Assembly: GCA_902803365.1 (NCBI GenBank)
Contig: CADCPU010000425.1
Coordinates: forward strand, 1 to 10,346
Length of the DNA stretch: 10,346 nucleotides
From: Oscillospiraceae bacterium
GTDB taxonomy: Bacteria; Bacillota_A; Clostridia; Saccharofermentanales; Saccharofermentanaceae
Direction of reading: 5' to 3'
Part shown: positions 1-6,638 of the stretch, piece after piece
Layout: the number at the start of each line of letters is the position of its first letter
Numbering within the stretch: position 1 is the stretch's first letter
Made by a program: the position numbers and the translations under genes
Notes under the pieces: generated by a model
What the model was told of the DNA's origin: nothing
Database searches by the model: none
What the model saw: only the letters and a program-made list of their open reading frames with translations

Positions 1-510
1 ATTAAGAGCATTAAGTCCCGTTATGGTATCTATTGCTGTCTCGGTAATCACGATGCAGGTGATACGTACGGTGAGATGGCGGCGTTTATAGAGCGCTGCG
101 GTATCAGGCTCTTAAATGATGAGTTCGAGAATGTCGACGATCGTTTTGTAGTGCTTGGACGTATAGATCCCGAGCCTATGGGCGGATTTGATGCAGATAC
201 CATAAGATGCAGGCTCGAGGAGCTTGAGAAGACTCATGACTATAAGCTTCCGGTCATCGTTCTTGATCATAATCCGAAGTATATTGACGAATATGACGAT
301 AAGTATGAACTCATTCTTTGCGGTCATACGCATCACGGTCAGATGTTTCCTGCCAATCTCGTTACGCAGGCGATGTATAAGGTCGACTACGGTTATTACC
401 GTGAGAATCCCGAAGCGCCTGCCGTTATCGTATCTTCCGGTGCGGGTATCTGGACTATGCCGTTCAGGCTCGCGAGCGTCTGCGAGATATGTTCCATTGA
501 TATAACTTGA
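1..510 (+). CDS. YkuE/YaeI-like metallophosphoesterase (3' part, 5' end outside window)
   Basis: Reading frame 1 is open from the first base to the TGA at 508-510, giving 169 residues of a gene that starts upstream. Visible calcineurin-type phosphoesterase motifs are GNHD at residues 15-18 of the fragment, a GRID segment, LDHNP, then CGHTHHGQ near nt 319-342, followed by the family's C-terminal VSSGAGIWTMPFR stretch. These Asn/His/Asp residues bind the dimetal centre. The upstream DxH motif is outside the window. The overall pattern matches the YkuE/YaeI group, membrane-associated enzymes; YaeI acts on UDP-2,3-diacylglucosamine in Gram-negatives, while in Firmicutes the substrate is uncertain, with phospholipid or lipid-linked phosphoesters suggested. 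An internal ATG at 76 is not the start, because GNHD lies before it. The family call is firm and the substrate is unknown. Confidence 0.9.
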   Translation: MKSIKSRYGIYCCLGNHDAGDTYGEMAAFIERCGIRLLNDEFENVDDRFVVLGRIDPEPMGGFDADTIRCRLEELEKTHDYKLPVIVLDHNPKYIDEYDDKYELILCGHTHHGQMFPANLVTQAMYKVDYGYYRENPEAPAVIVSSGAGIWTMPFRLASVCEICSIDIT

Positions 511-528
511 TTTTTTTCGAAAAAGGGG

Positions 529-556
529 TGGACAAATCCCAAAAACGGAGTATCAT
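529..556 (+). promoter_or_regulatory. Probable promoter of the metal-efflux operon
   Basis: TGGACA at 529-534 and TATCAT at 551-556 are separated by 16 bp, a plausible sigma-A promoter just downstream of the metallophosphoesterase stop. Transcription would start around 563, leaving a leader of about 40 nt before the ATG at 605. The -10 box overlaps the outermost operator half-site (554-561), so a bound repressor would block polymerase. It is assigned by eye from consensus similarity. Confidence 0.5.
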
Positions 557-607
557 ATGAATTATAAAACATATGAATGAGTGTTCATATAAATGGAGGT
601 TCATATG
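554..607. promoter_or_regulatory. Concentric double-palindrome operator of an ArsR/SmtB-type repressor
   Basis: Inner palindrome: ATATGAA (571-577), 6 nt, TTCATAT (584-590), perfect over 7 bp. Outer palindrome: CATATGAA (554-561) with TTCATATG (600-607), perfect over 8 bp and sharing the same centre (580.5). Half-sites on each side therefore repeat with a 16-bp period. The TGAA-N6-TTCA core matches the operator type known for SmtB/CzrA-family zinc sensors. The outer left arm overlaps the -10 box, and the outer right arm covers the space between the ribosome binding site and the start codon, ending on the ATG of the regulator gene. This fits tight autorepression. Confidence 0.8.
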
Positions 608-949
608 AGCTGTAATCACGACAAGGCTAAAGAAATGATCAAGACTTTGCAGGATATGCCGAATGATGTTTTGCTCTGCGATATTGCTGATCTGTTTAAG
701 GTATTCGGAGATACGACAAGGATGAAGATCCTTTTCGCACTTTTTAAAAGCGAGATGAGCGTCAATGCCATATCAGATCTTTTGGATATGCAGCAGTCTG
801 CAATATCTCACCAGCTTAAGATCTTAAAGCAGAATAATCTCGTCGGTAACAGACGTGAGGGAAAGACAATGATCTATTTCTTGTCTGATGATCATGTATA
901 TCAGATCATATCCCAGGGATTTGAACACGTAGTAGAGAAGGAGAATTGA
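605..949 (+). CDS. ArsR/SmtB-family metal-sensing transcriptional repressor (CzrA/SmtB-like)
   Basis: A 114-residue winged-helix repressor. I start it at the ATG at 605 because GGAGGT (595-600) sits 4 nt upstream; the in-frame ATG at 593 overlaps that ribosome binding site and has none of its own. The core reads LADLFKVFGDTTR-like (about 27-39), then the recognition helix region QQSAISHQLKILK (63-75) and the wing GNRREGKTMIYFL (81-93). The C-terminal helix carries D95-x-H97-x10-H108-x2-E111, exactly the alpha-5 site by which SmtB and CzrA bind Zn(II) or Co(II). Cys3 and His5 at the N-terminus and Cys25 could add to another site but this is uncertain. Metal binding should release it from the palindromic operator in front of the gene and derepress the HMA and ATPase genes that follow. 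Confidence 0.93.
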   Translation: MSCNHDKAKEMIKTLQDMPNDVLLCDIADLFKVFGDTTRMKILFALFKSEMSVNAISDLLDMQQSAISHQLKILKQNNLVGNRREGKTMIYFLSDDHVYQIISQGFEHVVEKEN

Positions 950-953
950 TACC

Positions 954-1172
954 ATGAAGAAATCTTTTAAGCTTGAAGAACTTGATTGCGCTAATTGCGC
1001 TGCAAAGATGGAGGCCGCAGTTGCAAAGCTTCCCGGAGTAAACAAAGTAACGATTAATTTTATGGCACAGAAGATGATCATTGATGCTGATGATGAGAAG
1101 TTTAATGAGATCATCGATATGGCACAGAAGGCTATCACTGATGTAGAGCCTGACTGCAAGATCGTTCGTTAA
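954..1172 (+). CDS. Free-standing HMA-domain metal-binding protein (metallochaperone-like)
   Basis: A complete 72-residue protein consisting of one heavy-metal-associated ferredoxin-like domain. The metal loop is DCANCA at residues 11-16 (Cys12, Cys15), followed by helix AAKMEAAVAKLPGV and strand KVTINF. An Asp before the first Cys is typical of HMA domains of Zn/Cd/Pb pumps (CadA, ZntA), rather than the MxCxxC of copper chaperones. An AAGGAG site (937-942) lies 11 nt before the ATG, and the gene begins 4 nt after the regulator's stop, so the two are co-transcribed. The ATPase downstream lacks its own N-terminal HMA domain, so this protein probably does that job in trans: cytosolic metal binding, delivery to the pump or regulation of it. 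Confidence 0.9.
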   Translation: MKKSFKLEELDCANCAAKMEAAVAKLPGVNKVTINFMAQKMIIDADDEKFNEIIDMAQKAITDVEPDCKIVR

Positions 1173-1183
1173 TTAATTTACAG

Positions 1184-1208
1184 CGGGTCGCCTGATAACG
1201 GCGGCCCG
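1184..1208 (+). other. GC-rich hairpin between the HMA and ATPase genes
   Basis: CGGGTCGCC (1184-1192) pairs with GGCGGCCCG (1200-1208) over 9 bp with one G-T wobble, around the 7-nt loop TGATAAC. No T-tract follows (next bases are TCTTACGG), so it is not a standard intrinsic terminator. It begins 11 nt after the HMA stop and ends 24 nt before the TTG start of the ATPase. Such an intercistronic stem could protect the upstream mRNA or lower downstream expression; the role is inferred. Confidence 0.55.
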
Positions 1209-1232
1209 TCTTACGGATAAGGGTGTGATCGT

Positions 1233-3086
1233 TTGAGTAAGAAACAGAAGAAGATACTGATCAGGATAATAATCGCTGCTGTCCTTTTGGCGGGACTTCA
1301 TTTCCTTCCTGAGGATATAGCGGAGAGCAGATGGATCGCTCTGGCGCTTTATCTTGTGCCTTACCTGATCGTAGGATGGGACATAGTAGTAAATGCAGTA
1401 AAGAAGATCTTTAAGGGTAAGCTCTTTGATGAGGAGTTCCTTATGATGATCGCGACAGTCGGAGCTTTCATTGTAGGTGAATATCCTGAGGCAACAGCGG
1501 TTATGTTGTTCTATCAGGTCGGAGAACTCTTCCAGAGCATTGCAGTAGGCAAAAGTCGTAAATCTATTTCTGATCTTATGGATATCTGTCCTGATACGGC
1601 AGTCGTCTTGAGAGACGGAGTCGAAGAAGAGGTCGATCCGTATGAAGTGGAAGTAGGGGAGATCGTTCTTGTTAAGCCGGGTGAGAAGATCCCGATCGAC
1701 GGTGTTATCGAAGAAGGCAAGACCTCTGTCAATTCTGCGGCGCTTACGGGCGAGAGCCTTCCGCAGGATAAGGGTGTAAGTGACAACGTCTATTCGGGCA
1801 GCATCAATCTCACCAATGTTATAAAGATCAGGACCACTGCAGCATATGAGGACAGTACTGTTTCCAAGATCATGGAACTTGTCGAGAACAGCACTGATAA
1901 GAAGGCAAGATCGGAGAAATTCATTACCAAGTTTGCACGTGTATATACGCCGGCTGTTGTGGCAGCAGCTGTTATCATCATTCTGATCTGCATCTTTTTT
2001 ACGGATCAGAGCATATCTGACAGCATATACCGCGGACTTATATTCCTCGTAGTATCGTGTCCTTGTGCACTTGTTGTATCGGTGCCGTTGAGCTTTTTCG
2101 GCGGTATCGGAGCAGCATCGAGGAAAGGTATCCTTATCAAGGGCAGCAACTACCTTGAGGATCTGGCAGATATTAAAACTGTTGTACTTGATAAGACCGG
2201 AACGATCACAATGGGCACCTTTGGAGTTGATGCGATCCATCCTAATGAAGTCAGCAGTGACGAACTCCTTGATATCGCCGCTCTTGCAGAGAGCAGGTCT
2301 AATCACCCTGTGGCGGAATCCATAGTCAGAGCACATCTTGGTCACATCGAACCTTCGCGCTTGGGCGAAGTCGAGGAATTGGCAGGCAAGGGAATAAGAG
2401 CTGTCATTGACGGTAAGACATACTATGTCGGCAACGGCAAACTCATGGAAGACGTAAGCGCGGAATATCACGAATGTCATCTGCCGGGTACAGTCGTTCA
2501 CATTGCATGCGGCAGCGAATATATGGGACATATCGTAATTAATGACACGATGAAGCCGGGTTCGAAAGATGCGATAGCAAGCCTTAAGAAGGCGGGCGTC
2601 AATAAGGTCGTAATGCTCACGGGAGATAATGAGAGCGTAGCTGCCAAAGTTGCTTCTGAAGCGGGTGTGGACGAATATCATGCAGGACTTCTTCCTGCCG
2701 ATAAGGTCGAACAGCTTGAGAAGATCCTTGAAGGCGGTACAAAGACCGCATTTGCCGGAGACGGTATCAACGATGCTCCTGTACTTACCAGAGCAGATGT
2801 CGGTATTGCGATGGGAGCTCTCGGTTCTGATGCTGCTATCGAAGCTGCCGATGTTGTCCTGATGGATGATGACTTAAGAAAACTTCCTGTTGCAGTAAGG
2901 ATCGCGAGAAAGACTCTCGGTATCGTAAAGCAGAACATAATCTTCTCGCTTGTTGTCAAGATCGGCATCATGATACTCGGTGCATTAGGGCTGGTCGGTA
3001 TGAGAGCGGCTGTTTTCGGAGATGTCGGCGTACTCGTTATCGCGATATTAAATGCGGTCAGATGTATGCGCGTACCTGAGAAATGA
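1233..3086 (+). CDS. P1B-type heavy-metal-translocating ATPase (Zn/Cd/Pb exporter, HMA-less)
   Basis: A 617-residue membrane pump. All signature elements are in order: actuator TGES (172-175), CPC in the sixth TM helix (276-278), phosphorylation DKTGT (320-324), the P1B hallmark HP (358-359), MLTGD (461-465) and GDGIND (509-514). Eight TM helices are seen at roughly 8-25, 33-55, 68-82, 84-103, 237-257, 266-290, 568-587 and 592-610. Lys576 and Asp597 in the last helices match the residues that, with CPC, mark the P1B-2 Zn/Cd/Pb group. It should move divalent metal out of the cytosol using ATP. The start is TTG at 1233: AAGGGTG (1219-1225) lies 7 nt upstream, an in-frame stop lies at 1218-1220, and no in-frame ATG lies nearby. 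The N-terminus goes straight into TM1 with no HMA domain, which is instead encoded by the preceding gene. Exact metal preference is not fixed by sequence. Confidence 0.93.
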   Translation: MSKKQKKILIRIIIAAVLLAGLHFLPEDIAESRWIALALYLVPYLIVGWDIVVNAVKKIFKGKLFDEEFLMMIATVGAFIVGEYPEATAVMLFYQVGELFQSIAVGKSRKSISDLMDICPDTAVVLRDGVEEEVDPYEVEVGEIVLVKPGEKIPIDGVIEEGKTSVNSAALTGESLPQDKGVSDNVYSGSINLTNVIKIRTTAAYEDSTVSKIMELVENSTDKKARSEKFITKFARVYTPAVVAAAVIIILICIFFTDQSISDSIYRGLIFLVVSCPCALVVSVPLSFFGGIGAASRKGILIKGSNYLEDLADIKTVVLDKTGTITMGTFGVDAIHPNEVSSDELLDIAALAESRSNHPVAESIVRAHLGHIEPSRLGEVEELAGKGIRAVIDGKTYYVGNGKLMEDVSAEYHECHLPGTVVHIACGSEYMGHIVINDTMKPGSKDAIASLKKAGVNKVVMLTGDNESVAAKVASEAGVDEYHAGLLPADKVEQLEKILEGGTKTAFAGDGINDAPVLTRADVGIAMGALGSDAAIEAADVVLMDDDLRKLPVAVRIARKTLGIVKQNIIFSLVVKIGIMILGALGLVGMRAAVFGDVGVLVIAILNAVRCMRVPEK

Positions 3087-3109
3087 TCCTTTTCCTACAT
3101 ATTTTTCTT

Positions 3110-3150
3110 AAGGTCCGTTGGACGGGGTTCCTGTTCTGCGGACCCTTTTT
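3110..3150 (+). terminator. Intrinsic terminator after the metal ATPase gene
   Basis: GGTCCG (3112-3117) pairs with CGGACC (3139-3144), followed by C and five T residues (3146-3150). The loop is long (21 nt) and may fold further. It lies 26 nt past the ATPase stop and closes the metal operon. Confidence 0.75.
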
Positions 3151-3235
3151 ATGTGCTCGAAAATCAAGTTAGTACATTTACAAATATGACGGGATTTGCA
3201 ATAAAGAATTTGTGGCGGTTAACTAGATGCCCGGA

Positions 3236-3263
3236 TTGACACATATATTATAATTAGTATGAA
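3236..3263 (+). promoter_or_regulatory. Probable promoter of the LTA-synthase-like gene
   Basis: A perfect TTGACA (3236-3241) is followed after 16 bp by TATGAA (3258-3263), 24 nt before the ATG at 3288. A perfect TATAAT also occurs at 3249-3254, but it is only 7 bp from the TTGACA and no good -35 box fits it. The stretch between the ATPase terminator and this promoter (3151-3235) shows nothing further that I can recognise. Confidence 0.5.
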
Positions 3264-3287
3264 TCAGTAAACGGATCAGGGAGAATT

Positions 3288-5858
3288 ATGGATAAGGTTA
3301 AGGATATTTTCAGGAAGATATTTGGTGTCGTTAAGAAGGTTGACGGTGCTCTGATGAATAAGAAAGTCTATCAGATCATTATTGCTGTGGTCTTTCTTGC
3401 GATGTTCATCACTTTTTTCGATTGTTTTTCGTCAAACAAGGTCTATTTGAATTATGAGCCTGAATCATACAGGTATACCACGCTGTCAAAGGGAAGTAAT
3501 TTCTCTCAGTCTTTTGAGGCTAACGAGAGTACTCTCAGATCTTTAAGGATCCTGGCGGACCCTGATAACAGCAGGCTCAAGAGTTCTGATAAGGCTAATC
3601 TCAAGATAACCGATAAAGACGGAAATGAGATCTTTAATACGGATTTTTTCCTCTACAATGCAAACCGTTCTTATATCGCCGTAGACTGTGATGACTTAAA
3701 GCTCACATCGGGTGATACATATATGCTTACGTTCGATATGAGCGGTATGGACAAGAAGAGCAGATTGACGCTCAAATCTCACCAGAAACTCTGGCTTTCT
3801 GACTTTTCCGATGATGCTCCGGTGGATGAGGAACTCTCGATCGACGAGGATACCGACTATATCCAGCCTGAGATATCGAACGATCACGGTATCGGTATCT
3901 CCAGCGTCGTTAATATCGCATACTACTACAAGATGACGAACTATATATATGCAGCTGTTCATTTTGTAGTATTTGCTGCCTTTGTTGCGCTGCTGTTCAA
4001 CGGTAAGATCATGAACAGGACGCTCGGCAGGGAAGCTGTCAAGGCTTTCGGATTGCCGTTTATGATCCTTTTGCTTGCAGAGATGCTCAATATCGAGAGT
4101 AACGGTCTTATAAGGATCTTCGGACCTCAGACTGTAAAGCACTGGGTCACGTTGATCATGGGTCTTATCGTCATCGGAGCGGTATATTTCCTGCTCTATA
4201 TGCTTACGGGTCTGTCTACGATATCTGCGATCGCTACGTCCTTTGTGTTTGCGCTCCTTGCATATACGAACCATGTCAAGATGGTCATGAGAGGCGACTC
4301 GTTCATGCCTTGGGATCTCAGATCTGCAGGTATTGCGGTCAAGACGGGATCGACATACTATTTCCACGTTACCCCTAACTTTGTCGTAAGTATCGCTTTC
4401 ATGGTGGCTCTCGTATGCTTCATCAGACTTACGGCAAATCCGAGATACAAGATGTGCAAGATGAGATTGTCACTCCTTGCTCTGGCCGTATCTACAATTG
4501 CTGTTGTCATGTTCGGATTTGTCCTTAATACAAAGATGCTCGACAGACTTAAGATCTACTATGACGTATATCCTCCGTTCCAGAGCTATAACGAGAACGG
4601 TACGTATCTGGCATTCCTTTTCCACCTCAATAATATGGGTGCGAGAGGAAGTGAGAACAACTCTCCTGAAGCGACCAATCAGCTTATGTACCAGTATGAG
4701 GATATGGTCCACAATATCGGACTGGATAAGAAGACTTCCAAGTCCAAGGTAAAGCCTAATGTCATTGCAATCATGAGCGAAGCTTATTGTGATTTTGACA
4801 GCATAAGAGAACTTGAGACATCCGAGCCTCAGACACCTTACTATGATGAACTCGTTTCCGGCACGAGAGACGGATCTCTTGCCGTAAGTATCTTCGGAGG
4901 CGGTACATGTAATTCCGAATTTGAATTCCTTACGGGATATTCCATGAGTTCGCTCCTGCCGGGTTCTTCAGTCTATACCTTCTATGTAAATCACGAGACT
5001 GAAGCTTTGCCTTATCTGTTTGCCCAGGAAGGCTACAGGACAGTTGCGCTCCACTCCTTTGACGGCGACTGGTGGGAGAGGAGAGCGAAGTATCCGCTCC
5101 TCGGATTCCAGGAGTTCTATACGAGAGATGACTTCGATCAGGAGAACTGCGAATACGTAAGAAGATATATCTCCGATAAGGAGACTTTCCATAAGATCAC
5201 TGATATCTATGAGCAGTCTGAAGATCCGCTCTTCCTGTTCTGTGTCACGATGCAGAATCACGCTGATTTCTCTGCGCGTTACGACAATATGGCATACGAT
5301 ATAAAGATCAATAACGTCCTCAAGGAAGACGGTTCTCACTATACTTATGCCGAGAATTATGTATCACTTCTCCGTGAATCGGATGATGCTCTTGCATATC
5401 TCATCGAATACCTTAAGCAGAGTGATGAGCCTACAATTGTTGTGTTCTTTGGAGATCATCTTCCTACAATGGAGGCGGGCTTTTATGACGAGATGCTCGG
5501 TACGAGCTTAAGCACGATCACGATCGAAGATTCTGTCGAACTTTATAACACATCTTACTTTGTATGGGCTAACTATGATCTTGGTGATTCCATCGGAGAA
5601 GACGGCATCACATCGCCTAATTTCCTGGGTCAGGACGTACTCGATCTCGCAGGTATCAAATCGCCTGCTTCCAGGGCTTGTCTGCGCGTCCTCGAGGATG
5701 AGATCTCTGCCATCAGTTCGATCGCTGTTTATGACAAGGAAGGCAATCCTCATACTGATTATTCAACGCTTCCCGAAAAGACTGCACGCATGATCTCTGA
5801 TTACTCATTCATCCAGTATGGCCTTATCTATTTCGATGATAATGCCGCGGAAGAGTGA
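3288..5858 (+). CDS. LTA synthase/phosphoglycerol transferase-family membrane enzyme (LtaS/MdoB-like)
   Basis: An 856-residue membrane enzyme of the alkaline phosphatase/sulfatase superfamily. Order: TM1 at about 28-47; an extracellular beta-rich region at about 48-212; TM helices at about 218-236, 254-268, 284-306, 309-327, 364-380 and 393-412; then an extracellular catalytic domain from about 488 to 800. Catalytic-site residues visible are Glu498 (metal), Thr540 in GGGTCNSEFEFLTG (expected nucleophile), the HSFDGDWWERR segment (His589, Trp595, Arg598) and FFGDHLP with Asp723-His724 (metal). Family members move glycerol phosphate from phosphatidylglycerol onto lipoteichoic acid or other glycans. 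LtaS itself is about 650 residues, so this one is about 200 longer, mostly because of the N-terminal ectodomain. The RGDSFMPWDL segment (335-344) resembles one recurring in clostridial members. GGGAG lies just upstream of the ATG. It is not in an operon with other wall genes here, so the acceptor is unknown. Confidence 0.88.
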   Translation: MDKVKDIFRKIFGVVKKVDGALMNKKVYQIIIAVVFLAMFITFFDCFSSNKVYLNYEPESYRYTTLSKGSNFSQSFEANESTLRSLRILADPDNSRLKSSDKANLKITDKDGNEIFNTDFFLYNANRSYIAVDCDDLKLTSGDTYMLTFDMSGMDKKSRLTLKSHQKLWLSDFSDDAPVDEELSIDEDTDYIQPEISNDHGIGISSVVNIAYYYKMTNYIYAAVHFVVFAAFVALLFNGKIMNRTLGREAVKAFGLPFMILLLAEMLNIESNGLIRIFGPQTVKHWVTLIMGLIVIGAVYFLLYMLTGLSTISAIATSFVFALLAYTNHVKMVMRGDSFMPWDLRSAGIAVKTGSTYYFHVTPNFVVSIAFMVALVCFIRLTANPRYKMCKMRLSLLALAVSTIAVVMFGFVLNTKMLDRLKIYYDVYPPFQSYNENGTYLAFLFHLNNMGARGSENNSPEATNQLMYQYEDMVHNIGLDKKTSKSKVKPNVIAIMSEAYCDFDSIRELETSEPQTPYYDELVSGTRDGSLAVSIFGGGTCNSEFEFLTGYSMSSLLPGSSVYTFYVNHETEALPYLFAQEGYRTVALHSFDGDWWERRAKYPLLGFQEFYTRDDFDQENCEYVRRYISDKETFHKITDIYEQSEDPLFLFCVTMQNHADFSARYDNMAYDIKINNVLKEDGSHYTYAENYVSLLRESDDALAYLIEYLKQSDEPTIVVFFGDHLPTMEAGFYDEMLGTSLSTITIEDSVELYNTSYFVWANYDLGDSIGEDGITSPNFLGQDVLDLAGIKSPASRACLRVLEDEISAISSIAVYDKEGNPHTDYSTLPEKTARMISDYSFIQYGLIYFDDNAAEE

Positions 5859-5904
5859 GGCATTGTAAAGGTAATGATAAACAAACGAAACATGAATTCC
5901 TGTT

Positions 5905-5934
5905 TTTAATATATAATTTATTGTGAATTATAAT
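5905..5934 (+). promoter_or_regulatory. Possible promoter of the sensor/MFS/sigma-like operon
   Basis: A perfect TATAAT at 5929-5934 lies 22 nt before the ATG at 5957. A second TATAAT occurs at 5912-5917. Neither has a convincing -35 box; TTTAAT at 5905-5910 with an 18-bp spacer is the best for the first. The A+T richness of 5880-5940 against the coding flanks supports a promoter here, but which box is used cannot be told. Confidence 0.4.
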
Positions 5935-5956
5935 ATCGAGATTAGGAGTAGGAATT

Positions 5957-6637
5957 ATGTCTGATGTCAGTTTGGGACACCCGAATGGTGAAAACGACGT
6001 TGTCAATCGCATCGTTCGTGCGATAGTCCTCATCGTTATCGCACTTATCTTGGCCGTTGTATCGGTCTCTTTTGCGGTACATCATATGAGACTTAAGTTC
6101 GAGGAAGAATACAGAGGCATTACGGATGATAAGATGCAGGCGGTCTGCGATGTTGTCCAGAAGACTGTATCCGGTGATGAGATAGTTGAGAATACGCAGG
6201 CTGCGGTCGAGAAGTACCAGGTGGTATTCGATCTCATGCTGGCAGATACATCAGGGGAGAGTTATTCCAAAGAAGATTACGCTCTTTTCCTCTATCAGGG
6301 CGGAGAACTCTCACTCCTTACTTTTTCAGATGACAAGACTGAATTTGAAGTTGTAAACAGATCCATTTCCGAATGGCTCTCTGCAGACAACAGCATATAC
6401 ACAACGGTGAATGCCGATTCCGAATCCGTACTTGTTCCGATCGCTGATAATACGGGCAAGTGCGTAGCTGTTTTCGAATACAAGTGCACATTCGATTCGC
6501 TCAGAAAACTCGGTAATGAGAGTGAGAACAGGATCTTGAAGGCTGTTATCATCTCGAGTGCTGCAGGTGTTGTTTTCTTCATCATTCAGCTCTTTATCCC
6601 GAAGCTTCTCATGAGAAGCAGGAAGGGAGGTGTCTGA
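5957..6637 (+). CDS. Two-TM membrane protein with extracellular sensor-like (Cache/PAS-like) domain
   Basis: A 226-residue protein I cannot name. The ATG at 5957 is preceded by AGGAG (5945-5949) and AGGA (5950-5953). Residues 1-19 are cytosolic, TM1 is about 20-41, residues about 42-192 are outside, TM2 is about 193-214, and a short basic tail is inside. The ectodomain starts with a long helix after TM1 (about 42-95), then strands such as YALFLY (108-113) and LVPIAD/CVAVFEYK (159-176) before TM2. This helix-then-beta-sandwich order between two TM helices is the layout of extracellular single-Cache/PAS-like sensor domains, but here no HAMP, kinase or other output domain follows. The next gene, one base downstream, encodes an MFS protein starting with the same kind of module. 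A sensing or accessory partner of that transporter is a reasonable inference. Confidence 0.75.
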   Translation: MSDVSLGHPNGENDVVNRIVRAIVLIVIALILAVVSVSFAVHHMRLKFEEEYRGITDDKMQAVCDVVQKTVSGDEIVENTQAAVEKYQVVFDLMLADTSGESYSKEDYALFLYQGGELSLLTFSDDKTEFEVVNRSISEWLSADNSIYTTVNADSESVLVPIADNTGKCVAVFEYKCTFDSLRKLGNESENRILKAVIISSAAGVVFFIIQLFIPKLLMRSRKGGV

Positions 6638-6638
6638 T

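Noticed and set aside
511..525. T-run/A-run dyad (TTTTTCGAAAAA) after the metallophosphoesterase as a terminator
   Set aside because: The dyad has no GC stem and no loop, with no T-tract after it; it would not form a stable terminator hairpin.
593..604. Upstream ATG at 593 as start of the ArsR-type gene
   Set aside because: This ATG overlaps the GGAGGT that serves the ATG at 605 and lacks a ribosome binding site of its own.
1173..2681. 502-codon open frame on the minus strand opposite the metal ATPase
   Set aside because: The plus-strand P1B ATPase has every family motif over this stretch. The reverse frame has no recognisable domain, no ribosome binding site and a Cys/Arg/Asp-rich composition typical of an antisense shadow.
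3696..4367. 223-codon open frame on the minus strand inside the LtaS-like gene
   Set aside because: It is highly charged (Arg/His/Asp-rich) with no motif, lying opposite TM helices of a well-supported gene; it is a shadow.
5888..5907. AAACA...TGTTT followed by T residues as a terminator for the LtaS-like gene
   Set aside because: The stem is only 5 bp and A/T-rich, so too weak to call; no better terminator was seen after this gene.
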